From the NCBI GenBank assembly GCA_045805265.1, contig JBJMLO010000013.1:570137-634136 (forward strand): a stretch of DNA of 64,000 nucleotides, read 5' to 3'. The notes under the pieces are model-generated. The model was given only the letters and a program-made list of their open reading frames with translations, did no database searches and had not been told where the DNA came from. The stretch's first letter is position 1. Every line of letters starts with the position of its first letter. Position numbers and translations under genes: made by a program. The stretch comes from JBJMLO01 sp045805265 (GTDB taxonomy: Bacteria; Actinomycetota; UBA4738; JACQTL01). This document shows positions 25,688-33,970 of the stretch, piece by piece.

Positions 25688-27169
25688 TCATCCCTCGCAG
25701 TTCGTCGGCTTCCCCATGAGACAGATGTCGAACCCGTCGCCGCCGTCGATGGTGTTTTGGTTCCGCCCGCCGTCGAGCTCGTCGTCGCCGGAACCGCCGA
25801 GGAGGGTGTCGTTCTCGTTGCCGCCGTGCAGCGCGTCGTTTCCGGGCCCCCCGTCGAGCAGGTCGTCGCCATCGGCTCCGTAGGCGGAATCGTCGCCCGC
25901 TCCGCCGAGCATCCGGTCCGCTCCTCCGCCCGCCACGACCGCATCGTTCCCGTCTCCTCCGACGAAGAGGTCGGCGCCGTTGCCGCTCGACATCAGGTCG
26001 TTCCCGGAGCCTCCGAACATCTTCGTCGGCATCGCGTCCTGCGGAGGCCGATCCAGCATGACGTCGTCTCCGGGACCGCCCTGTAGGACGTCGGCCCCCA
26101 TTTCGCCGGACAGCCCGTCCTCTCCGGGCCCGCCGGCCAACCGGTCGTCCCCGGCACCCCCGAGGAGGCTGTCGTCGCCTCCCTGACCGCAGATCAGGTC
26201 GTTCCCGCCTCCGCCGTCGATGACGTCGTGGCCGCCGAGCCCCACGATGACGTCCGGGCCTCCGGTTCCGACGATGACGTCCGCACGGCGGGTTCCGATG
26301 ATCGTCGCCTCCGCTCCCAGGCAGGTGTGCAGGCCGCCCCCCTCGGCCCCCTCCGCCGAGCAACCGGTGAAGTTCTCGGTGGACAGGCACACGTCGATCT
26401 CCTCCCCGCCCGACGCCCCATCCACTCCGCGTCCGCCGTCGAGCACGTCGGGTCCGCCGTCGCCGACCAGGACGTCGTCGCCCTCGGCTCCGAACAGCCG
26501 GTCGGCGCCCGGTCCGCCCCGCAGCTCGTCGTCGGCCAGGCCCGCGTTCAGCGCGTCGTCGCCGTCCCGGCCGATGAGCAGGTCGCCGCCGACCCCGCCG
26601 TCGAGTGCGTCGTTCCCCGGGCCCCCGTCCAGGACGTCGTCCCCCGGCCCGCCCGAGATGAGGTCGTTCCCCGACCCTCCGGCGAGGTGGTCGTCGCCGA
26701 GCCCGGGGGGCTCCCCGCCGCCTCCGGTGATGACGTCCGGGCCGGGCCCGCCGAACACGGTGTCATTCCCCGCCAGGGCGAACAGCCCGTCCGCCCCTGG
26801 ACCGCCGTAGATCCGGTCGTCGCCAGTCCAGCCCCACACCGCGTCGTCCCCCGCGCCCCCACAGACGAGGTCGTCTCCCTCCCGGCCGTCGATGACGTCG
26901 TTCCCCGCCAGTCCCACGATGAGGTCCGGGCCTTCCGTGCCCGTCAGCTGGTCGTTGCCGTCCGTCCCCACGATGGTGGCCGGCTGTCCCGCGCACGTCG
27001 GCGTGGTGGCCCCGGTCGGCGCGGCGAGGCGCGGCTGGCTGACCGGCCGCGCGGGCTTCTCGTCGGGGGAGACACGACACCCCCCGAGGAGCAGCGCCGC
27101 CGCGACGAGGAGGAGCAGCGCCGCCGGCCCCGCCGACGCGCGCGCTCCCCTGGAACCTCCCCTGGGCAC
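25688..27169 (-). CDS. Lipoprotein with two RTX-type calcium-binding repeat blocks
   Basis: The 493-residue protein begins with a lipoprotein signal (ALLLGGC). Two similar halves follow. The first opens with CAGQPATIVGTDGNDQLTGT and ends IDVCLSTENFTGC; the second opens with CLGAEATIIGTRRADVIVGT and ends FDICLMGKPTNC. Each half holds many GGxGxDxxx repeats plus an internal CGG. The repeats should form calcium-loaded beta-rolls on the cell surface, with each half closed by cysteines. The same layout recurs at 62.1 kb. The role is unknown; adhesion or calcium-dependent envelope structure are guesses. GTG at 27169 follows GGGAGGGAG. Confidence 0.88.
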   Translation of the reverse strand: MPRGGSRGARASAGPAALLLLVAAALLLGGCRVSPDEKPARPVSQPRLAAPTGATTPTCAGQPATIVGTDGNDQLTGTEGPDLIVGLAGNDVIDGREGDDLVCGGAGDDAVWGWTGDDRIYGGPGADGLFALAGNDTVFGGPGPDVITGGGGEPPGLGDDHLAGGSGNDLISGGPGDDVLDGGPGNDALDGGVGGDLLIGRDGDDALNAGLADDELRGGPGADRLFGAEGDDVLVGDGGPDVLDGGRGVDGASGGEEIDVCLSTENFTGCSAEGAEGGGLHTCLGAEATIIGTRRADVIVGTGGPDVIVGLGGHDVIDGGGGNDLICGQGGDDSLLGGAGDDRLAGGPGEDGLSGEMGADVLQGGPGDDVMLDRPPQDAMPTKMFGGSGNDLMSSGNGADLFVGGDGNDAVVAGGGADRMLGGAGDDSAYGADGDDLLDGGPGNDALHGGNENDTLLGGSGDDELDGGRNQNTIDGGDGFDICLMGKPTNCEG

Positions 27170-27371
27170 CTCGGCTCCCTCCCCCCCGTCTCACGCCGAC
27201 CGTCCGGGATTTCTACGCCCCCCACGGCGAAAATGACAGCCCATCTCGCCACTTCCCGGACATGAGGCCGATTCCGGTGCGCTCCCACCGGAGGTTCATG
27301 GGACTAAGTTGACCCACCCGGGATCCCCGAGTACCCTCTGCGCGGGCTGCGAGGTGGCAGCTCGCAGCTTT

Positions 27372-28508
27372 ATGAGGCGACATCAAGAGCGAACGCGCGA
27401 CCGCACCGCGCGCCTGGCGATGGCCGCGATACTGGTCATCATCCTGGCAGCCGTACTTTCGCCGACCGTTTCCTCGGCGTCCTCCAAGCGGCAGCAGCGG
27501 ATCGACAGCTTCCGCCGGCAGGTGGCCGCAGCGAGGGACAAGCTCGACGGGCTGAACCAGCGCCAGGACGCCGCCGACGAGGAATACCTGCAGGCCCAGG
27601 CGGCGCTGTCGCAGACCACCAGGCGGCTGAGCGCAGCCCGCGCCGCGGACGCCAGGGCCGCCTCCGCAGCCCGGAGCGCCCGCGCGGACCTGTCCCGCCG
27701 CGCGAAGGCGGCCTATGAGGGGACCGGCTCGACGCTCGGCATGCTGCTGGGAGCGGATTCCTTCGGCGAGTTCTCCGACCGGCTCGAATTCATGGACCAG
27801 ATCGCGGCGGACGACAGCCAGTCGGTGAACCGCGCGACGGTCGCGGGACAGCGGGCCGCGTGGGCCGCGGAGGAGCTCCGGACGGCGCTGGCGGACAACC
27901 GTGCGGCGGTGCAACGGGCCCAGCAGAAGAAGACCGAGCTCCTGAGCGCGGTGGCCGCGCAGAACGACCTGCTGAACGGCCTCCAGGAGCAGCTGCGGAT
28001 CGCGCTGATTCCACCGCCGCCCCCGAAGCCGCCACCGCCGCCCGTCGTCACGACGACGGACTCCACGCCGACCTCGAGCGGCGACGTGGGCACCACGCCG
28101 ACCCCGGACCCCTCCCCAACGGGGGGCGGCGGCCCGCCCGCGCCGCCCGCGCCGGCGGCCGGTGCGCAGGCCGCCATCAACGCGGCCTACTCGGTGATCG
28201 GCGTCCCCTACGTGTACGCGGGGGCCAGCCCGGAGACCGGGTTCGACTGCTCCGGCCTGACCATGTGGGCCTGGGCGCATGCCGGGGTGTCGCTGCCGCA
28301 CTCCTCGGCGATGCAGTACGCGGTCCTGCCCCACGTGGACCGCTCGCAGCTCCAGCCGGGCGACCTGCTGTTCTTCTACTCACCGATCCACCACGTCGCG
28401 ATGTACGTCGGCGGCGGGAACATGATCCACGCCCCCCACACCGGCGGCCACGTCGAGGTCATCCCGGTGTACTGGCAGTACTACGTGGGCGCGGCCCGCC
28501 CGGGCTAG
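27372..28508 (+). CDS. Secreted NlpC/P60 peptidoglycan endopeptidase with coiled coil
   Basis: The 378-residue protein has a signal peptide (residues ~15-35) and a long Ala/Gln/Arg-rich coiled coil (~37-205), as in RipA- and CwlO-like hydrolases. A Pro/Thr linker then leads to an NlpC/P60 domain (~265-375). Catalytic residues are Cys in GFDCSGLTMWAW and His in HHVAMYVGGGNMIHAPHTGG. It should cleave stem peptides during growth or division, with the coiled coil regulating activity. ATG at 27372 is preferred; a TTG at 27309 would add 21 residues. It is divergent from the RTX-type lipoprotein. Confidence 0.92.
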   Translation: MRRHQERTRDRTARLAMAAILVIILAAVLSPTVSSASSKRQQRIDSFRRQVAAARDKLDGLNQRQDAADEEYLQAQAALSQTTRRLSAARAADARAASAARSARADLSRRAKAAYEGTGSTLGMLLGADSFGEFSDRLEFMDQIAADDSQSVNRATVAGQRAAWAAEELRTALADNRAAVQRAQQKKTELLSAVAAQNDLLNGLQEQLRIALIPPPPPKPPPPPVVTTTDSTPTSSGDVGTTPTPDPSPTGGGGPPAPPAPAAGAQAAINAAYSVIGVPYVYAGASPETGFDCSGLTMWAWAHAGVSLPHSSAMQYAVLPHVDRSQLQPGDLLFFYSPIHHVAMYVGGGNMIHAPHTGGHVEVIPVYWQYYVGAARPG

Positions 28509-28706
28509 CCCTCCCGCTCCGCACCCCAGGCGTCGATGCTTCGGGGGGGTGCTGGCACCCGCGCCCGACGGGTGGGTCGGGCCGGCGACGGCGGGCCAGC
28601 GCCCTGGCGGCTCCGACCGACGCATGACAGCCTTCTCCCGCATTGCGTGCAGCGTGGAAGAAGCGTTGGAGCGTGATCCGGCGGCGGGAGCGGCGGTGAG
28701 CGGCGG

Positions 28707-31115
28707 TTGATCCGAGCGATCCGGCTCCGGGGCCGGGCCGAGCTCCGATCGAGCTGGAGGGCCTGGCTCGCTCTGGCCCTGCTGTTCGGCACGGCCGGCG
28801 GTGCCGCCACGGCGGCGGCCGCCGGGGCCCGACGGACGGAGACCGCCTACCCTCGGTTCGTCGAGTGGGGGAACGCCCCGGACGTGCTCACCGGTGGGTT
28901 CGAGGGGAAGCTGAACCCAGAGAAGGTGTTCGCGACGATCGAGCACCTGCCGTCGGTCTTGGCGTGGGCGCGACAGGATCTCGTCGCCCAGGCGATCGTC
29001 CTTCCGGACGGCCGGACGGCCACGGCCCCCGAGATCTTCGGCATCTCCGACCTCGAGGGACGACTCGGCGTCAGCATCGACAGGACGAAGGTGCTGTCGG
29101 GGCGGATGTTCGATCGCGCCGCGACGGACGAGGCGGTGGTGGACTTCACCACCGCCGATCGCTACGGGATCCATGTCGGGAGCGTGCTGGGGATGATCGT
29201 CGGCGACCCGGCAGCCACGTCCCGGCAGGTCGCCCGGGTTCGGGTGGTCGGCGTGGTCGCGACTCCGGCGAGCTTCCCGGCCATCGGGAACTCGACGTTC
29301 GCCACGGTCGCGTTGAGCCCGGGCTACGCGCCCTCCCACGGGATCCACCCCCATCTCGCCGACTCGGGCCTCCTGCTCAGGTTGCGCGGGGGGGCGGCGG
29401 GGTTCCCCCGGTTCGAACGGGAGCTGCGAACGGCCAACCTCCTGGGACGCGTGGACATCCCCGAGACCCAGACCGTCCGGACCGCGGGCGTGCAGAAGAC
29501 GATCGGACTCGAGGCCGCCTCGCTGTGGTCGCTCGCAGGCCTGATCGCGCTGGCCGCCTTCACGATCCTCGGCCAGGCGCTGGCCCGGCAGACGCACCTC
29601 GACGCCCGGGAGTTCCCCACGCTGCGCGCCCTCGGGATGTCGCGCCGGCAGCTCCTCGGACTCGGGATAGCCCGCGCCGTCGCCATCGGGCTCGCTGCGG
29701 CGGTCGTGGCCGTCCCGGTCGCGGTGCTGCTATCGCCCCTGACCCCGATCGGGCTCGCCCGGATCGCCGAGCCGGATCCCGGATTCCTCGTCGACCCGGC
29801 GGCCTTGGCGATCGGGGCCTTCAGTGTCCTCCTGCTCACGCCGCTCGTCGCGGCGATCCCTGCCTGGCGGGCCGCGCGCTCAGCCGCGTCGGCGACGGGC
29901 CGCACGGATCGCGAGCGTCCGAGCGCGCTGACCGGTGCAGCTGCCCGCAGGTCGAGCTCGCCGACCGTCGGGATCGGAGTCCGCATGGCCCTGGAGCCCG
30001 GGAGGGGCGCCACCGCGGTGCCGGTGCGGTCGGCGATCCTCGGGACGACGCTCGCCATCGCGGCGCTGGTCGCCTCGTTGATGTTCTGGACGAGCCTGCG
30101 TCACCTGCTGGAGACGCCGCGGCTGTCCGGCTACACGTGGGACGTGTTCGTCGCGAGCGACCACCTCCGGGACGAGGCGAGGATCGCCTCGACCCTGAAG
30201 CACGACGCGGGGGTCGCCGGATACACGCGGGGGGGCTTCGTGGGCGTGCGCATCGCCGGCTCCGACGTCTTCGGGGTGCTGACCGGAGGGGCGACGGATC
30301 CGGTCATCGTTGCCGGGCGGGCGCCGAGGGGACCCGGGGAGGTCGCGCTCGGGAGCGGGAGCCTTCGCGCCGCGCACGCACGGATCGGCGACACGGTCCA
30401 GGTCGGCCCCGAGGCGACCGGGAACCGGGTTCCCCCGGCACGTGCCTTCCGGGTGGTCGGGGAGATCATCGTGCCGCCGTCGCCGTTCGGGGTGACCGGG
30501 ACGGGCGAGGGCGCGGCCCTCGCCTTCCAGGGCCTGGCCCGCCTCTACCCCGAGGAGGCCACGCCGCAGGCCCGGCACCGGTTCCCGTTCCTGGTGAAGT
30601 TCGTCCCGGGGGCCGATCCCGAGGCCACGCTGGCGAGGCTGCAGCCGGAGCTCCCTCCCGGGACGTTCGTCGTGCCGGCCGGAGGCCGGGGCGATCTGCC
30701 GACGCTCGGCCGGATCGCCCAGGTCCCGCTGGCCCTCGCCGCGCTGCTCGCGTTGCTCGCCGCCGGGACCCTGGCGCAGACGCTCGTCACCTCGGTCCGA
30801 CGCCGGCGGCGGGACCTCGCCGTGTTGAAGACCCTCGGGTTCGTACAGCGACAGGTGCGGGGCACGGTCGCCTGGCAGGCCACCATCCTGGCGGCGGTGT
30901 CGCTCGTCCTGGGGCTTCCCGTCGGCCTGGCCCTCGGGCGGTGGGCGTGGCTCGCGTTCGCCGACAGCATCGGCGTGATCCCGGCGGTGGCGATCGGACT
31001 CCTGCCGCTCGCGCTGACGGCGATCGGCACGGTGGCGCTCGCGAACCTGGTCGCAGCGGTGCCGGCCCGGGTGGCGGCCAGCACCCATCCGGCGGCGATC
31101 CTCCGAACCGAGTGA
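28707..31115 (+). CDS. Large FtsX/MacB-type ABC permease
   Basis: The 802-residue membrane protein has the two-FtsX-domain layout: an N-terminal helix, a large extracytoplasmic loop, three helices (SLWSLAGLIALAAFTILGQA, ...), then a second unit of the same kind ending in LPLALTAIGTVALANLVAAVPA. LRALGMSRRQLLGLGI and VLKTLGFVQRQVRGTVAW are the conserved motifs after each first core helix. Such permeases export lipoproteins, lipids or peptides with an ATPase that is not encoded next to it. The TTG start at 28707 has a GGGAGCGG-like site upstream. Confidence 0.85.
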   Translation: MIRAIRLRGRAELRSSWRAWLALALLFGTAGGAATAAAAGARRTETAYPRFVEWGNAPDVLTGGFEGKLNPEKVFATIEHLPSVLAWARQDLVAQAIVLPDGRTATAPEIFGISDLEGRLGVSIDRTKVLSGRMFDRAATDEAVVDFTTADRYGIHVGSVLGMIVGDPAATSRQVARVRVVGVVATPASFPAIGNSTFATVALSPGYAPSHGIHPHLADSGLLLRLRGGAAGFPRFERELRTANLLGRVDIPETQTVRTAGVQKTIGLEAASLWSLAGLIALAAFTILGQALARQTHLDAREFPTLRALGMSRRQLLGLGIARAVAIGLAAAVVAVPVAVLLSPLTPIGLARIAEPDPGFLVDPAALAIGAFSVLLLTPLVAAIPAWRAARSAASATGRTDRERPSALTGAAARRSSSPTVGIGVRMALEPGRGATAVPVRSAILGTTLAIAALVASLMFWTSLRHLLETPRLSGYTWDVFVASDHLRDEARIASTLKHDAGVAGYTRGGFVGVRIAGSDVFGVLTGGATDPVIVAGRAPRGPGEVALGSGSLRAAHARIGDTVQVGPEATGNRVPPARAFRVVGEIIVPPSPFGVTGTGEGAALAFQGLARLYPEEATPQARHRFPFLVKFVPGADPEATLARLQPELPPGTFVVPAGGRGDLPTLGRIAQVPLALAALLALLAAGTLAQTLVTSVRRRRRDLAVLKTLGFVQRQVRGTVAWQATILAAVSLVLGLPVGLALGRWAWLAFADSIGVIPAVAIGLLPLALTAIGTVALANLVAAVPARVAASTHPAAILRTE

Positions 31116-31142
31116 CGCGGCGCACCCCCAGGAAGCCGAACC

Positions 31143-31168
31143 CGGGTCGAACGGGGCGTTCGGACCCG
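31143..31168. terminator. Hairpin between convergent permease and ADP-ribosylglycohydrolase genes
   Basis: CGGGTCGAAC (31143-31152) pairs with GTTCGGACCCG (31158-31168) with one bulged G and a 5-nt loop. It sits in the 59-bp convergent gap and probably ends both transcripts. Confidence 0.5.
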
Positions 31169-31174
31169 CCGTCG

Positions 31175-32128
31175 TCACTCGTGGAGCTCGGCGAGTGGAA
31201 CCAGTCGCTCCGCTTCGGCCCGGATCTCGAGGCGCCCCTGCAGCCGGTCCAGCCAGCCCCCGGGGAGGCGGCCGGCGCCGGCCGCGGCGCCCATCAGCGC
31301 CCCGGCGACGGCGGCGTTCGTGTCGGTGTCGCCGCCGAGCAAGACGATCCGCCGGAGCTCGCGTTCCACGCCCTCCGGCGCCACCTCCCGGTCGGCGACC
31401 CTCGCCAGCGCCTGGAGCCCGAGACCGGCCGTGAACAGCACGAACCCCTGGTCCGGGCCGTCGACCGGGCGCTTCTTGCCGGCCGCCTCGACCAGGAACT
31501 CCAGCTCCTCGCCTCCGGGCCGGTCGATCGTCGTGCCGACGGCGTCCTCGAGCGCCCGAGACGGACCCTCCCCCCGGACCAGCGCGGCGACGGCCAGCGT
31601 CACGGCCAGCACCGCGGTCCGGCACCGCTCGTCGTGGTGCGTGATCCCCGAGAGGCGAGGGGCCTCGTGGAGCAGGGCATCGCGGCGGTTCGCGTACGCG
31701 GCGCCGAGCGGCGCGCAGTACATCACCGAGCCGTTCCCGGCCGACACCTCCGGCCCCCGCTCCTCCCACACCTCGCGGGCCGCGTCCGCCGCGGGGGTTC
31801 CCCCGGCGGCCCGCGCGAGGACCCGGCGGGTGAGGGTCCCGACGTCCGGGGGATCCGAGGCGAACCATTCGAGGTGCCGCCGCACGACGTCGTCCACGTC
31901 CAGCGCGCCGCCTTCGGCCAGGCTCCCCACGAGGTTCATCGCCATGGCCGTGTCGTCCGTCGTCGAGCCAGGGGACCGGCCCATCCACGGCAGCTCGAGC
32001 GCCGGGATCGGCGAGGGCACGTCGTGGGCCCGCCGGAACTCGAAGGGTGCCCCCAGCGCGTCGCCCAGCGCCAGCCCCAGCACGCACCCGACGACCCGGT
32101 CGCGCAGGGTCGAGCTGGTGCCGGTCAC
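31175..32128 (-). CDS. ADP-ribosylglycohydrolase family protein
   Basis: The 317-residue protein shows the family metal-binding motifs in order: GLALGDALGAPFEFRRA near the N-terminus, GSTTDDTAMAMNL around residue 55, GNGSVMYCAPLG mid-protein, and GGDTDTNAAVAGALMGAAAG near residue 270. It hydrolyses ADP-ribosyl linkages (DraG/ARH3-like); the target, whether protein, acetyl-ADP-ribose or nucleic acid, is unknown. The start is GTG at 32128. It lies 22 bp downstream of the epimerase gene on the same strand. Confidence 0.92.
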   Translation of the reverse strand: MTGTSSTLRDRVVGCVLGLALGDALGAPFEFRRAHDVPSPIPALELPWMGRSPGSTTDDTAMAMNLVGSLAEGGALDVDDVVRRHLEWFASDPPDVGTLTRRVLARAAGGTPAADAAREVWEERGPEVSAGNGSVMYCAPLGAAYANRRDALLHEAPRLSGITHHDERCRTAVLAVTLAVAALVRGEGPSRALEDAVGTTIDRPGGEELEFLVEAAGKKRPVDGPDQGFVLFTAGLGLQALARVADREVAPEGVERELRRIVLLGGDTDTNAAVAGALMGAAAGAGRLPGGWLDRLQGRLEIRAEAERLVPLAELHE

Positions 32129-32150
32129 GCCCGAGCGCCCGGGAGCCGCA

Positions 32151-33089
32151 TCAGCCGAGCGCCTCGCGGAAGCCCTCGCGCCACGACCGGTACCGGGGCT
32201 CCCACCCCAGCTCCGTCCGGGCCTTGGCGTTCGACGCGCCGCGGAGGTTCTCCATGAGCAGGACCATGCGCCCGCCGCCGGCCATCCGGGCCAGCCACAT
32301 CGGCACGTTCCCCGGGCGCTTCGCCCCGAGGACCTCCGCGTAGTACGGGAGCCACTCCGAGATCTCCGCCGGCTCGTCGTCCACGACGTTGTAGACGCCC
32401 GGCGCGCCGCGCTCGACGGCCGCCACCGTGGCCGAGGCTGCGTCGTCCACGTGCACGAAGGAGTAGACGCCCGAGCCCGCGCCCACCACCGAGAAGCGGT
32501 GGTGCCGGACCCGCGCGGCCGTCGATCCGTCCGCCGCATACGTCGTGGCCGGCCCGTAGAAGAACCCGTACCGGAGGACCAGTCCCTCGAGGTCGTCGGC
32601 GCCGAGCACTTGCCGCTCCAGATCCCCGACCGCCCGCATGGTCGGGCCCAGCGGGTCGGGGGCGTCCAGGTACAGCGGGTCGCCCTCGTCCTTGATCGGG
32701 CCCCCCACCGGCGCGTAGGCGAACGCGATGCTCTGCGCGACGATCCGCCGGGCCCCGGCCTCCCGGGCCGCCGCGAGCAGGTTCCGAGTCCCCTCCGTCC
32801 GGATCCGGTCGTTCCCGGCCATGACCTCCGCGTAGCGCTGCGGGTCGATGGCCTTCGGGATGGCGGTCAGCTCGTGCACCACGACCTCGGGGCGCGCCGC
32901 CACCATGGCCTCGTTCAGGGTCGTCACGTCGAAGACGTCGCAGACCGCCGGGGCTGCCCCCAGCTCGCGGATCCCCGCCGCCCCGTCCGCGTGCCGCGTC
33001 ATCCCGGTGACGTCGTGCCCGGCTTCGACCAGCATGGGAACGAGGCGCCGCCCGATGACCCCGCGTGCCCCCGCCACGAACACCTTCAC
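32151..33089 (-). CDS. NAD(P)-dependent epimerase/reductase (extended SDR)
   Basis: The 312-residue Rossmann-fold protein opens with VFVAGARGVIGRRLVPML (the NAD(P)-binding GxxGxxG). It then has HELTAIPKAID, the SIAFAY and YGFFYGP region, and SFVHVDDAASATVAAVE, all typical of extended SDR sugar-epimerase-like proteins. The classical YxxxK pair is not clear, so it may be an atypical member. Its substrate cannot be predicted. It is divergent from rpsD and probably co-transcribed with the ADP-ribosylglycohydrolase gene. Confidence 0.85.
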   Translation of the reverse strand: MKVFVAGARGVIGRRLVPMLVEAGHDVTGMTRHADGAAGIRELGAAPAVCDVFDVTTLNEAMVAARPEVVVHELTAIPKAIDPQRYAEVMAGNDRIRTEGTRNLLAAAREAGARRIVAQSIAFAYAPVGGPIKDEGDPLYLDAPDPLGPTMRAVGDLERQVLGADDLEGLVLRYGFFYGPATTYAADGSTAARVRHHRFSVVGAGSGVYSFVHVDDAASATVAAVERGAPGVYNVVDDEPAEISEWLPYYAEVLGAKRPGNVPMWLARMAGGGRMVLLMENLRGASNAKARTELGWEPRYRSWREGFREALG

Positions 33090-33179
33090 CGGCTGCTCCC
33101 TCTCCCGGGCTCGAGCGGTTCCCGTCTCGAAATCGGCGACCGCCGCGGCCGTCCTTGGTCACGCGACCGGCGCCATTGG

Positions 33180-33185
33180 TACATT
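33180..33185 (+). promoter_or_regulatory. Putative -10 box of rpsD
   Basis: TACATT lies nine bases before the rpsD ATG, with a weak TTGGTC 19 bp upstream (33155-33160). The short leader leaves no room for the long autoregulatory leader known for rpsD in Bacillus. Confidence 0.4.
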
Positions 33186-33194
33186 GGATCACTC

Positions 33195-33797
33195 ATGCAG
33201 AAGGTCGGACCTCGACACAAGATGTGCCGGCGCGTCGGCGCGCCCGTCTGCGGACGGCCCAATTGCCCCTCCGGCAAGCGGCCCTATCCGCCGGGACAGC
33301 ACGGCCGCGGCCGCAAGCGGCTCACCGAGTACCAGATGCGGCTGCTCGAGAAGCAGAAGCTCCGGGCGATCTACGGCGTCGGGGAGCGGCAGTTTCGCCG
33401 GTACTTCCAGCGGGCCTCCCGGCGCCGGGGGGTCACCGGCGAGGAGCTCATCCGGGAGCTGGAGACCCGGCTCGACGCGGTGGTGCTCCGACTCGGCTTC
33501 GCGCTGACCATGCGCCAGGCCCGCCAGCTCGTCTCGCACGGCCACGTGAAGGTCGAGGGTCGGCGGGTCGACGTCCCGAGTGCCCAGGTGAAGCCCGGCC
33601 AGACCATCGAGCTCTCCGAGAAGGGCCGGAACTTCGTGTTCGTCCGCGAGGCGCTCGAGCTGGCCCCCGACACGCCGGCCTACCTCTACCGGAACGCGGG
33701 CGAGTTCGCCGGGTCCATGTCGCACCTCCCGGAGCGCTCCGAGATCCCGCTGCCCGTCGAGGTCGACGAGCGGCTCATCGTCGAGTTCTACTCTTAG
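33195..33797 (+). CDS. rpsD: 30S ribosomal protein S4
   Basis: The 200-residue protein has the S4 N-terminal domain with an intact zinc-ribbon set (CRRVGAPVCGRPNC). It is followed by RLTEYQMRLLEKQKLRAIYG and the S4 RNA-binding domain (RLGFALTMRQARQLVSHGHV, near residues 96-115). It nucleates 30S assembly. It is encoded alone rather than in the rpsM-rpsK-rpsD-rpoA cluster, as in Firmicutes. A strong hairpin follows the stop. Confidence 0.98.
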   Translation: MQKVGPRHKMCRRVGAPVCGRPNCPSGKRPYPPGQHGRGRKRLTEYQMRLLEKQKLRAIYGVGERQFRRYFQRASRRRGVTGEELIRELETRLDAVVLRLGFALTMRQARQLVSHGHVKVEGRRVDVPSAQVKPGQTIELSEKGRNFVFVREALELAPDTPAYLYRNAGEFAGSMSHLPERSEIPLPVEVDERLIVEFYS

Positions 33798-33818
33798 TCG
33801 GGGGCTCCGCCCCCGACT
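33796..33818 (+). terminator. Hairpin terminator overlapping the rpsD stop codon
   Basis: AGTCGGGGGC and GCCCCCGACT form a perfect 10-bp stem with a TCC loop. It starts within the rpsD stop codon. No T tract follows. Confidence 0.6.
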
Positions 33819-33926
33819 GCCCCCGGAAACCCATTCTCGCCTTCCGCGCGTGCGTCTTGAGTTCTTGGCGTCGGGGATCTCGTTCCTCCGCTCCCTCGCG
33901 GTGAGTCCAAGTGGGGGGACTGGTTT

Positions 33927-33953
33927 GCGACAGTTCGCTGCGCGAACTGTCGC
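33927..33953. promoter_or_regulatory. Perfect 12-bp inverted repeat upstream of glgP
   Basis: GCGACAGTTCGC (33927-33938) and GCGAACTGTCGC (33942-33953) are exact inverted repeats around TGC. They end one base before a TAGGAT -10-like box and would overlap the -35 region, as a repressor operator would. On RNA the same sequence makes a very stable hairpin. Confidence 0.5.
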
Positions 33954-33954
33954 C

Positions 33955-33960
33955 TAGGAT
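33955..33960 (+). promoter_or_regulatory. Putative -10 box of glgP
   Basis: TAGGAT lies ten bases before the ATG at 33971 and directly beside the 12-bp inverted repeat. Confidence 0.4.
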
Positions 33961-33970
33961 GACAACCCGG

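Noticed and set aside
25640..25690. Collagen-like PGPPGPPGPPGP peptide on the minus strand
   Set aside because: It is only the translation of the four CGGCCCGGG repeats in a frame running through the RTX-type gene out of phase. There is no collagen gene.
27170..27371. c-di-AMP (ydaO-type) riboswitch before the NlpC/P60 gene
   Set aside because: Such riboswitches often precede cell-wall hydrolases in actinobacteria, but the 202-bp region shows none of the conserved ydaO core segments by eye.
28509..28706. Coding remnant or ATPase gene before the FtsX-like permease
   Set aside because: The 198 bp hold only a short GGGTGC-TG-GCACCC dyad and no open frame with Walker motifs.
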